DNA of 5,872 nt from an uncultured Bacilli bacterium (GTDB lineage Bacteria > Bacillota_I > Bacilli_A > RF39 > UBA660): NCBI GenBank assembly GCA_944331945.1, contig CALVJC010000092.1:1-5872 (forward strand), in the 5' to 3' direction. The notes beneath the pieces are model-generated. The model searched no databases. It worked only from the letters and a program-made list of their open reading frames with translations, and was not told the origin of the DNA. A program made the translations under genes and the position numbers. This document shows, piece by piece, positions 1 to 5,862 of this stretch (positions are counted from its first letter, which is position 1; the number at the start of each line of letters is the position of its first letter).

Positions 1-2635
1 TTCTTGTTTTATTAATATAATGAAGTTCTTCGGGATTAAATTTACTTTTCAACGCTTCTTTTTCTTCTTCGGTATAATTATCCCAGCCCATAATATGTTT
101 TTTTAATTCATCCCTTCTTTTGTATAACTCACTTTGTCTACCTACTAAAACTCCTTTATCGAAAGAAAGAGGGATAAAGAAACTTTCCTCAATGTCTTGT
201 TCTTCCATTCGATATTTCTTTATCTTCTCTATTTTCTCTTCTTCCTTAGTCGTCAGTCCTACATCTAACTTTTGATATTCTCTCATGGTATTAATGTATC
301 TTGAAATACTATTCCACAAAATTTGATATTCGGATTGCTCTAGATGGTATTCTTTTACTAAGCTATAGAAACGAATTATTAGGTCTTGTTCTGTCTCTTC
401 TTTCCCTTTTTCACTATCAATTTCTTCTACTAGGTAATTATAAGGTTCTTCTAGCCAATCATTGGTGCGTTCTTTTCTTTCTTTTAAGAAGACATCATGG
501 CGAATTGCTTCCTCCAAAGAAATAACATTTTGACTCATATTTCTTAGAATGGCATTACTATCTAGATGAAGATAGGTTAATTCATGTTTTACTAAGTTTC
601 CATATTTTTCATAAATCCAAGTGGAAGGAGCCTGTTGGCCTTCTTGGTGATAGGTTGTAACGACGCGATTGATTAGTTGCTCTAGTGTATCATGGGGACA
701 GAACTCATGAAGTCGAACTGCTCTTGCGATGACATCATAATTATAGCCTCGTTCAATACAATAAGATCGAAGGGTTTCTCCATGATATTTTAAAGGTTCA
801 GATGGAGCTTTTCTCTCTTCTGATTTCGTTCGATTCAAATAAGAATTCAATTGTTTCACATTAACATCAAATTCTTGTAATAAGTTATCCATATTCCATT
901 CTTGTTTCTTTCGACTTTGTCGTTTTTCTCTTAGATCTTTGAGGCATTCGACTACCCGATTTGCTTTTTCTTCATCCCCATCGAAAATGTTTTTATATTT
1001 TTCTAGGGTAGAAGTTGATGCCTTACCTGTTTTTGATTTTCTTATCACTTTAAACTGATTTGGATATAACTGAAGGGCAAATTCTTTTAATTCTGGAGAT
1101 ATTTTGGCATTTTCTTTTTTAATTCTGTTTCCCCATTGTCCTAGCTTTACGTTGGTTCCATCTTTTAAAGTCACTTCTGCTTTTGCTGGAATATGGGTGC
1201 TATCTTCATGATCTCTTTTATAGAGCTCTAAAGCTTCTGTTATTTGTTCTTCTATATAGGCTTGTCTTTGATTTTCAAATTGCTTTGGAAACAGAGTAAG
1301 AGCTTCTTCTCTTAATTCTGGAGATATTTGGGTATTTCCACTTTTTATACGACTTCCCCATGCCCCTATATTCACTTTGGTTCCGTCTTTTAAAATGACT
1401 ACTGCCCTTGCAGGAATATAATCACTATCCTCGTGTTCTCTTTTATAAATCTCTAAGGCTTCTTTTATTTGTTCTTCCGAATAAGATTTATTATTTTCAA
1501 AGTGCTTTGGAAACAGAGTAAGAACTTCTTCTCTTAATTTTGGAGATATTTGGGTATTTCCACTTTTAATACTAGATCCCCATATTCCTATATTCACTTT
1601 GGTTCCATTTTTTAAAGTCACTTCTGCTTTGGTTGGAATATGATCTCTATCTTCATGTTCTCTTTTATAGATCTCTAGAGCTTCTCTTAACTGTTCTTCT
1701 GTATAGACTCTCGCTTTACTATTATCTTCGAAATGTTTTGGAAATAAAGTAAGAACTTCTTTTCTTAATTCTGGAGATATTTTTCTAGTACCTTGTTTCA
1801 TATTGCGTCCCCATATTCCTATCTTTACTTTAGTTCCATCTTTTAAAATGACTACTGTCCTTGTAGGAATATAATCACTATCTTCATGTTCTCGTTTATA
1901 GATCTCTAAAGCTTCTCTTAACTGTGTCTCTGTGTAAGCTCCTGCTTTACTATTATCTTCGAAATGTTGTGGAAATAAAGTAAGAACTTCTTCTCTTAAT
2001 TCTGGCGATATTTTGCTAGTACCTTGTTTAATATTAGCTGCCCAATGCCCTATGTTTACTTTCATTCCATCTTTCAATATCACCACTGCTTTAAAAGGAA
2101 TATGAGTGCTATCTTCGTGCTCTTTTTTATAAATCTCTAAAGCTTCTTTTATCTGCTCTTCTGTATAGGCTCCTGCTTTACTATTATCTTCGAAATGTTT
2201 TGGAAACAAAGCAAGAACTTCTTCTCTTAATTCTGGCGATATTTTGCTAGTCCCTCGTTTAATATTCGTTCCCCATTGTCCAAGATTTACTTTAATTCCA
2301 TCTTTTAATATTATTTCTGCTTCTCTAGAAATATAATTACTTTCTTCATGTTCTCTTTTATAAATCTCTAGGCCTTCTTTTATTTGCTCTTCTGTATAAG
2401 TTTGTCTTTGATTTTCAAACTGCTCTGGAAACAAAGTAAGAACTTCTTCTCTTAATTCAGAGGATATTTGGGTATTTCCCGTTTTAATTCTGTTCCCCCA
2501 TGTCCCTATATTCACTTTGGTTCCATCTTTTAAGATCACCTCTGTTTTTGCTGGAATATAAACACTTTCTTTATTTTCCCTTTTATAAATTTCTAAAGCT
2601 TCTTTTAATTGTTCTTCTGTATATTTCTTCGCCAT
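1..2635 (-). CDS. Tandem HA-like repeat protein of unknown function, 3' end outside the window
   Basis: I read one uninterrupted frame of 878 codons from an ATG at 2635 to the left edge without a stop, so the C-terminus is missing. Residues 5-529 are seven tandem repeats of about 70 residues plus short linkers. Each runs Y-T-E-E-Q, L-E-I-Y-K-R-E-H, I-P, L-K-D-G-x-K-V-x-I-G-x-W, I-S-P-E-L-R-E-E and L-F-P-x-x-F. This order resembles the helicase-associated (HA) domain (ykkehG..VP...LG.W....R...gkLs.eR...L..lGf.W), thought to bind nucleic acid. Residues 530-878 are rich in Lys and Glu; 616-715 may hold two helix-turn-helix-like units. I see no Walker A, DEAD box, signal peptide or membrane segment. 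The start is chosen for GGTGA five bases upstream; an in-frame ATG at 2641 is an alternative. It has its own promoter. Nucleic-acid binding is inference; the actual role is unknown. Confidence 0.88.
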   Translation of the reverse strand, partial: MAKKYTEEQLKEALEIYKRENKESVYIPAKTEVILKDGTKVNIGTWGNRIKTGNTQISSELREEVLTLFPEQFENQRQTYTEEQIKEGLEIYKREHEESNYISREAEIILKDGIKVNLGQWGTNIKRGTSKISPELREEVLALFPKHFEDNSKAGAYTEEQIKEALEIYKKEHEDSTHIPFKAVVILKDGMKVNIGHWAANIKQGTSKISPELREEVLTLFPQHFEDNSKAGAYTETQLREALEIYKREHEDSDYIPTRTVVILKDGTKVKIGIWGRNMKQGTRKISPELRKEVLTLFPKHFEDNSKARVYTEEQLREALEIYKREHEDRDHIPTKAEVTLKNGTKVNIGIWGSSIKSGNTQISPKLREEVLTLFPKHFENNKSYSEEQIKEALEIYKREHEDSDYIPARAVVILKDGTKVNIGAWGSRIKSGNTQISPELREEALTLFPKQFENQRQAYIEEQITEALELYKRDHEDSTHIPAKAEVTLKDGTNVKLGQWGNRIKKENAKISPELKEFALQLYPNQFKVIRKSKTGKASTSTLEKYKNIFDGDEEKANRVVECLKDLREKRQSRKKQEWNMDNLLQEFDVNVKQLNSYLNRTKSEERKAPSEPLKYHGETLRSYCIERGYNYDVIARAVRLHEFCPHDTLEQLINRVVTTYHQEGQQAPSTWIYEKYGNLVKHELTYLHLDSNAILRNMSQNVISLEEAIRHDVFLKERKERTNDWLEEPYNYLVEEIDSEKGKEETEQDLIIRFYSLVKEYHLEQSEYQILWNSISRYINTMREYQKLDVGLTTKEEEKIEKIKKYRMEEQDIEESFFIPLSFDKGVLVGRQSELYKRRDELKKHIMGWDNYTEEEKEALKSKFNPEELHYINKTR
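1049..2623 (-). repeat. Seven in-frame coding tandem repeats, period 222-231 bp
   Basis: Units in reading order are R1 2399-2623, R2 2168-2398, R3 1937-2167, R4 1706-1936, R5 1484-1705, R6 1259-1483 and R7 1049-1258. Each has a 70-residue core with no internal length change, and length varies only in the linker (4-7 residues; R7 has none counted). Two subtypes are visible. R1, R5 and R6 carry GNTQIS in the middle and an NQRQ or NNKS linker. R2, R3 and R4 carry GTSKIS or GTRKIS and a DNSKA linker. R7 is the most diverged (KENAKIS, LYPNQF). Some stretches are identical at DNA level: 2169-2199 and 1938-1968 match base for base, exactly 231 bases apart. This points to duplication or gene conversion that is recent relative to the family's age. 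Confidence 0.93.
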
Positions 2636-2672
2636 ATTCATCACCACTCTTACTTTACTTTTTATTAGTTTG

Positions 2673-2701
2673 ATTATAGCATAAAACTACAAAAAAAGAT
2701 A
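2673..2701 (-). promoter_or_regulatory. Extended -10 promoter of the repeat-protein gene
   Basis: On the minus strand TGCTATAAT (2673-2681) is a perfect extended -10 element. The hexamer 17 bases upstream, TATCTT at 2696-2701, is a poor -35 box and overlaps the preceding terminator, so the promoter probably relies on the TG extension. Transcription would start near 2666, leaving a leader of about 30 bases before the ATG at 2635. This makes the repeat gene a separate transcription unit from the SASP gene. Confidence 0.65.
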
Positions 2702-2718
2702 GGCATCGTCTGCCTATC
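2691..2718 (-). terminator. Intrinsic terminator of the SASP gene
   Basis: Read on the minus strand, GATAGGCA and TGCCTATC form a perfect 8-bp stem around the 5-base loop GACGA and are followed directly by seven T. It lies 16 bases after the SASP stop codon and ends just before the -10 region of the next gene, so it should isolate the two transcripts. Confidence 0.9.
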
Positions 2719-2734
2719 GCTTAAGTTATCTTAC

Positions 2735-2947
2735 TTATTTATTAGAATAACTTCCACTTACTTGATTAAGTCCGTTTTGAACTAAACGTCTAGTGATTTC
2801 ACCACCAACAGATCCGTTAGCACGGCTTGTTGCATCTGGTCCTAAATTAACTCCGAATTCATTAGCGATTTCGTATTTCATCTTATCGATAGCTTGTTTA
2901 GCACCAGGAACTCTCATTTTCATTGATCCTTGATTTGAGTTGCTCAT
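2735..2947 (-). CDS. Alpha/beta-type small acid-soluble spore protein (SASP)
   Basis: These small proteins coat and protect DNA in the dormant spore and are degraded at germination by the GPR protease. The 70-residue product has the family's usual size and landmarks: VPGAKQAIDKMKYEIANEFGV at about 13-33 (written here as one run of conserved positions: V13-P14-G15, A19-I20, K24-Y25, F31-G32), the GPR-type site EIANEF at 26-31 (commonly EIASEF), and RANGSVGGEITRRLV at 42-56, which belongs to the DNA-contacting part. The start is the ATG at 2947 because AGGAGG sits eight bases before it; a longer frame from a GTG at 2956 would begin inside that ribosome binding site and is unlikely. The gene follows thiI at a 74-base distance, has a probable sigma-G promoter and a strong terminator, and implies a sporulating host. 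Assignment to the family is secure; which ssp paralogue it is cannot be told. Confidence 0.96.
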   Translation of the reverse strand: MSNSNQGSMKMRVPGAKQAIDKMKYEIANEFGVNLGPDATSRANGSVGGEITRRLVQNGLNQVSGSYSNK

Positions 2948-2953
2948 TGTTTT

Positions 2954-2961
2954 CACCTCCT
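2954..2961 (-). promoter_or_regulatory. Ribosome binding site fixing the SASP start
   Basis: AGGAGGTG on the minus strand matches the 16S rRNA tail closely and its GGAGG core lies eight bases before ATG 2947. It contains the in-frame GTG at 2956-2954, which rules that codon out as a sensible start. Confidence 0.85.
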
Positions 2962-2968
2962 ACACTAG

Positions 2969-2997
2969 TAGATTGTGAAAATTCTTCCATTTCATAC
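2969..2997 (-). promoter_or_regulatory. Probable sigma-G (forespore) promoter of the SASP gene
   Basis: The minus strand has GTATG (2993-2997), then 17 bases, then CAATCTA (2969-2975). The B. subtilis sigma-G consensus is roughly GHATR with a 17-18 base spacer and CATNNTA, so only one conserved position (third of the -10) differs. Transcription would start near 2962, giving a short leader of about 15 bases. The family of the gene, normally sigma-G controlled, supports the reading; the boxes alone would be weak evidence. Confidence 0.55.
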
Positions 2998-3021
2998 CTT
3001 TTTTTAATTGGTAATTTTTGG

Positions 3022-4209
3022 TTATAGTAAGGATTGATATTCTTTTTCTTCTTGTTCTTTTATTTTTAAAACTCTTGTTTCTTCCACTGCTTGTTCTATT
3101 AAATTTTTAAATTCGAAATTTTGTTCTTCTTTTTCACATTCTTCTAAAGTAGGATTAATCACAGGATGTTTGGGAACAAAGACAGTACAGCAATCTTCAT
3201 AAGGTAAGATGCTCGTATTATAAGTATCAATTTTTTTAGCAATATCAATGATCTCCAATTTATCAAGACAAGCGACGGGGCGAATGACAGGGAGATTGGT
3301 CACATGGTTAATGACAAACATGCTATTTAGGGTTTGACTAGCGACTTGGCCAATTGATTCTCCATTGATAATGGCTAATGCTTTATTTTTTTTCGCAAGT
3401 GTTTCCATAATTCGATACATCATTCGGCGCATAATAGTAATGACATAATTTTCTTTGACATTTTTATAAATTTCTTCTTGAATTTTAGTGAAAGGAACGA
3501 TATGTAAATGAATCATGCTTTGATATTTAGCTAATTTTCTGGTTAATGTTTTTACTTTTTCTCGTGCTTCTAAGCTAGTATGAGGAATGGCTTCAAAGTA
3601 AACAGCATCAATCTTGATTCCACGTTTCATCGCAAGATATCCTGCAACAGGAGAATCAATACCACCACTTAACATCAACATCCCTTTGGGTTGAGTTCCA
3701 ACAGGATAACCGCCTAATCCTTGATAAGCGTTATAGTAAATCAAGCTTTTCTCTTTTCTGATTTCTACATGCACTACCATATCTGGATGATGAACATCAA
3801 CTTTAATTCCTTCTTTGCTTTTAAGAATTACCCCACCAAAAATGGGTGCTAGTTCAGCACTATTTTGAGGAAAACTTTTATCACTTCTCTTGACTTCTAC
3901 TTTAAAGGTGTGAAAAACTTCTTTTTGAATGGTTTCTTGTAACGTTTTTTTGATTTCTTCTAAATTACTTTCACAAGTATAAGCGATGTGATAAGTGTGG
4001 ATTCCAAAAACAGAATGAATCGCTTCTAATATTTCTTTTTCTTCTCTTTCGTCATAAGAAAGATACATTCTAGACATATCTTTTTCTAAGGTACAAGGAT
4101 AATCTTTTAATTTTTGTTCCAGATTCGTCGCTAAAGTTTTGACAAAAAAATTACGATTTCCTTTTTTAGTTGTCATTTCTCCATATTTAATTAAAATGAT
4201 TCGTTCCAT
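3022..4209 (-). CDS. thiI: ThiI, tRNA 4-thiouridine sulfurtransferase, rhodanese-less form
   Basis: ThiI adenylates uridine 8 of tRNA and replaces its oxygen with sulfur to make 4-thiouridine; in some bacteria it also passes sulfur to ThiS for the thiamine thiazole. The 395-residue product has an N-terminal ferredoxin-like domain (about 1-60), a THUMP RNA-binding domain (about 60-165, with FPQNSAEL at 113-120) and a PP-loop ATPase domain with SGGIDSPVA at 181-189, NGESIGQVASQT at 282-293 and PYEDCCTVF at 336-344. Cys340 or Cys341 in the last motif is the expected sulfur-handling position. It ends soon after the ATPase domain and lacks the C-terminal rhodanese domain of E. coli ThiI, as the roughly 400-residue Bacillus enzyme does. 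The ATG follows the desulfurase stop codon with no gap, and its binding site lies inside that gene, so the two are surely co-transcribed and probably translationally coupled. Whether it serves thiamine synthesis here is unknown. Confidence 0.97.
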   Translation of the reverse strand: MERIILIKYGEMTTKKGNRNFFVKTLATNLEQKLKDYPCTLEKDMSRMYLSYDEREEKEILEAIHSVFGIHTYHIAYTCESNLEEIKKTLQETIQKEVFHTFKVEVKRSDKSFPQNSAELAPIFGGVILKSKEGIKVDVHHPDMVVHVEIRKEKSLIYYNAYQGLGGYPVGTQPKGMLMLSGGIDSPVAGYLAMKRGIKIDAVYFEAIPHTSLEAREKVKTLTRKLAKYQSMIHLHIVPFTKIQEEIYKNVKENYVITIMRRMMYRIMETLAKKNKALAIINGESIGQVASQTLNSMFVINHVTNLPVIRPVACLDKLEIIDIAKKIDTYNTSILPYEDCCTVFVPKHPVINPTLEECEKEEQNFEFKNLIEQAVEETRVLKIKEQEEKEYQSLL

Positions 4210-5316
4210 TTATAGTATTTCCTCCTTTAAAACTTTTATAAAAGTTTCCACTTCTTTTAGGGTATTATTTTTTGAAAAACTAATACGAAGGGAACTTTTA
4301 CTTCGTTCTTCGCTTTGCGTTAAAGCATAAATTGTTCTTGATTTTTCTTCTTTGGATGAGCATGCGGTTTTGGTAGAAAGATAAATATCAAATTGTTCTA
4401 ATTTATGTAAGATGGTTTCTGGTTTTTGACCTAAAATACTAAAATTTAAAATATAAGGAGAATCTTCTGTTTGAGAGTTAATGATAACATTGGGAAGCTT
4501 TTCTAATTCGGCTCTTGCTTTTTTATTTAATTGTTTGACGTGCTTTGTGTTTTCATTTTCTTCTTCTAAAATTAGTCTTAAGGCTTTCGCAAAAGAGGCA
4601 ATTAAGGCTACAGATGGAGTGCCAGCGCGATAGATCGTTTGACTATCTCCCCCATCTATTAAAGGTTTTAAACCAACTTTTTCTTTTTTGATTAAGCAAG
4701 CGATACCTTTTAAGCCGAAAAATTTATGGGCACTACAACTAAAGAGATCAACATATTCTAAGTTGACAGGGATCTTTCCTACGCTTTGCGTCCCATCGAC
4801 ATGGAAGAGCGTTTTCGGATATTGTTTTATTTTCTTACCAATTGTTTCAATATCTTGAATTATTCCTACTTCACTATTGACATGATGAATGCTGACAAGC
4901 AGTGGCTCTTCTTTTAATTTTTCGTCTAAATCCTGTAAATCGATATGGCCTTTGTCATCTAATTTTAAAAATTTTACAGTTGCTTCTTCGTCAAAGTGTT
5001 GTAAAGTCTCATAAATAGAAGCATGTTCTAACATTGTGGTAAGAATTAACTTTTTTCTTTTGGGATAATAACCTAATACTCCTTTGATCGCTAAATTGTT
5101 TGATTCACTTGCACTACTTGTGAAAATCACTTTATCTTCTTTGACATGGAAAAGGTCTGCTACCTGCTTGGTAGCTTCTTTCATGAGTTTTTTACTTTCC
5201 AATCCTAATTTATGTAAGGAATTGGGATTACCAATAAATTTTTTAGTTACGGTTACAAAGGTATCAAGTACTTCCTCTCTTACTTCTGTGGTAGCACTAT
5301 TATCAAAATAAATCAT
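4210..5316 (-). CDS. nifZ: Cysteine desulfurase, NifS/IscS family, NifZ-like partner of ThiI
   Basis: This PLP enzyme removes sulfur from cysteine, leaving alanine and a persulfide that is handed to an acceptor, here most likely ThiI. The 368-residue product starts with the family's YFDNSATT (3-10). It has GNPNSLHKLG (29-38), SASESNN (68-74), His98 that stacks on PLP, D174 and Q177 in HVDGTQSVG, the PLP lysine K198 in SAHKFFG, RAGTPS (230-235) and the catalytic Cys319 in TKTACSS. All key residues are present. It is a little shorter than typical IscS (about 400). ATG 5316 is supported by AGGGG five bases upstream. The symbol is taken from context: in B. subtilis nifZ precedes thiI and supplies it with sulfur; no iscU, sufU or iscR gene is nearby. 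By sequence alone IscS or NifS would be equally acceptable names. It is expressed from an extended -10 promoter divergent from the XRE gene. Confidence 0.93.
   Translation of the reverse strand: MIYFDNSATTEVREEVLDTFVTVTKKFIGNPNSLHKLGLESKKLMKEATKQVADLFHVKEDKVIFTSSASESNNLAIKGVLGYYPKRKKLILTTMLEHASIYETLQHFDEEATVKFLKLDDKGHIDLQDLDEKLKEEPLLVSIHHVNSEVGIIQDIETIGKKIKQYPKTLFHVDGTQSVGKIPVNLEYVDLFSCSAHKFFGLKGIACLIKKEKVGLKPLIDGGDSQTIYRAGTPSVALIASFAKALRLILEEENENTKHVKQLNKKARAELEKLPNVIINSQTEDSPYILNFSILGQKPETILHKLEQFDIYLSTKTACSSKEEKSRTIYALTQSEERSKSSLRISFSKNNTLKEVETFIKVLKEEIL
4221..4228 (-). promoter_or_regulatory. thiI ribosome binding site inside the end of the desulfurase gene
   Basis: AAAGGAGG on the minus strand spans part of the last codons of the desulfurase. 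It stands 11 bases before thiI ATG 4209, slightly longer than usual, while the desulfurase TAA directly abuts that ATG. Ribosomes finishing the first gene must cross this site, consistent with coupled, balanced synthesis of the two partners. Confidence 0.75.
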
Positions 5317-5340
5317 AGGATCCCCTCATTTCTCCTCGTT

Positions 5341-5368
5341 ATTATACCATGTTGTTTCTCACTTTGAA
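5341..5368 (-). promoter_or_regulatory. Promoter of the desulfurase-thiI operon
   Basis: The minus strand carries TGGTATAAT (-10 at 5341-5346 with a TG extension at 5348-5349). TTCAAA at 5363-5368 is a moderate -35 box with a 16-base spacer. Transcription would begin near 5334, leaving a leader of about 18 bases, too short for a riboswitch or leader peptide. This is a housekeeping (sigma-A type) promoter. Confidence 0.65.
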
Positions 5369-5383
5369 AGAAAATCTTTTTCC

Positions 5384-5399
5384 CTTATATCTTAATAAG
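5384..5399. promoter_or_regulatory. Possible operator dyad between the divergent promoters
   Basis: CTTAT, six bases, ATAAG form an inverted repeat lying between the two -35 regions of the desulfurase and XRE promoters. Loosely symmetric flanks occur as well (AAAGAAAA at 5367-5374 and TTTTCTTT at 5400-5407). The position suits a regulator acting on both genes, such as the XRE protein itself, but short AT-rich dyads are common by chance in such DNA. Confidence 0.25.
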
Positions 5400-5410
5400 T
5401 TTTCTTTGTA

Positions 5411-5439
5411 TTCAAATTTCGACATTTCTAGGATATAAT
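5411..5439 (+). promoter_or_regulatory. Promoter of the XRE regulator gene
   Basis: TTCAAA (5411-5416), a 17-base spacer and a perfect TATAAT (5434-5439) make a sound housekeeping promoter, with a start near 5446 and a leader of about 23 bases. A second, weaker set, TCGACA (5419-5424), 17 bases and TACTAT (5442-5447), overlaps it. Confidence 0.6.
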
Positions 5440-5468
5440 CATACTATGCTTTAAGAAAAGAGGAAAAT

Positions 5469-5753
5469 ATGAAAAGTATGAAATTAGTAGGTCTTAATAC
5501 GAAGTGGTATCGGTATCAAAAAAGATGGACACAGGAAGTCTTTGCAGAACGCTCCGGCTTTAAAATGGCTTATATTTCTACGATAGAGTCTGGAAAAGCG
5601 AATCTTACTTGTCAAAGTATCGATTTTATTGCTGATACTTTTGATATTGAAGTATGGCACTTATTTTGTGAAGCGACCGCTCGAAAGGCATATCAATTGC
5701 CAAGAAGAGTTGATATGTTAAAAGAAGAAGATTTCTTTGAAATAAATTGTTAA
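5469..5753 (+). CDS. XRE-family helix-turn-helix transcriptional regulator
   Basis: The 94-residue protein is a single XRE/Cro-C1 type DNA-binding domain with a short tail. Residues 7-66 match the five-helix HTH_3 fold: VGLNTKWYRYQKRW for helix 1, TQEVFAERSG for helix 2, FKMAYISTIESGKANLT covering the recognition helix and the ExG turn, then IDFIADTFDI and VWHLF. The C-terminal 25 residues (basic RKAYQLPRR, then acidic KEEDFFE) match nothing I know. There is no ligand-binding, peptidase or dimerisation domain, so it resembles small stand-alone regulators and antitoxin-like DNA binders; no toxin gene is adjacent inside the window. GAGG five bases upstream supports ATG 5469. It is divergent from the desulfurase operon and may regulate itself or that operon, which is inference. 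Its target is unknown. Confidence 0.92.
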   Translation: MKSMKLVGLNTKWYRYQKRWTQEVFAERSGFKMAYISTIESGKANLTCQSIDFIADTFDIEVWHLFCEATARKAYQLPRRVDMLKEEDFFEINC

Positions 5754-5758
5754 AAAAT

Positions 5759-5786
5759 AGATTTCCGCTTGGTAGGAATCTTTTTT
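5759..5786 (+). terminator. Intrinsic terminator of the XRE gene
   Basis: AGATTTCC and GGAATCT pair around an 8-base loop, with one bulged T in the left arm, followed by TTTTTT after the closing T. A run of A just upstream (5753-5757) can pair with the T tract and lengthen the stem. It begins five bases after the XRE stop codon. Confidence 0.75.
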
Positions 5787-5822
5787 CTTCTTGTAACAGC
5801 TTTTTAATGAAGGAGTTTTATC

Positions 5823-5862
5823 TTGAACTTTTTTCGACAAGCGTTTATTATTATGTTATGAT
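5823..5862 (+). promoter_or_regulatory. Rightward promoter boxes at the window edge
   Basis: Two overlapping candidates exist: TTGAAC (5823-5828), 17 bases, TATTAT (5846-5851); and TCGACA (5834-5839), 17 bases, TATGAT (5857-5862) with a TG extension at 5854-5855. Coming right after a terminator, they probably drive a gene beyond the window. The rest of 5787-5872 shows no convincing gene. Confidence 0.45.

Noticed and set aside
301..525. Plus-strand 74-codon frame
   Set aside because: It is the opposite strand of the long repeat-protein gene, has no ribosome binding site and no recognisable domain.
1049..2623. CRISPR array or non-coding satellite
   Set aside because: The units are 222-231 bases, contiguous without unique spacers, keep one reading frame and vary mainly by amino-acid-compatible changes, so this is a coding repeat.
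2948..2956. Longer SASP starting at GTG 2956
   Set aside because: The GTG lies inside the AGGAGGTG ribosome binding site that serves ATG 2947.
3022..3200. Truncated ThiI lacking its C-terminal domain
   Set aside because: Absence of the rhodanese domain is the normal state in Bacillus-type ThiI, and the frame ends cleanly at the expected length.
4139..4330. Plus-strand 63-codon frame across the thiI/desulfurase junction
   Set aside because: Antisense to two secure genes, low-complexity product, no ribosome binding site.
5084..5311. Plus-strand 75-codon frame
   Set aside because: Antisense to the N-terminal part of the desulfurase, whose conserved motifs show the minus strand is coding.
5303..5329. 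Leader peptide before the desulfurase (ATG 5329, eight codons)
   Set aside because: Its GAGGAG is only two bases from the ATG and the predicted transcript start falls in or next to that site, so it is unlikely to be translated.
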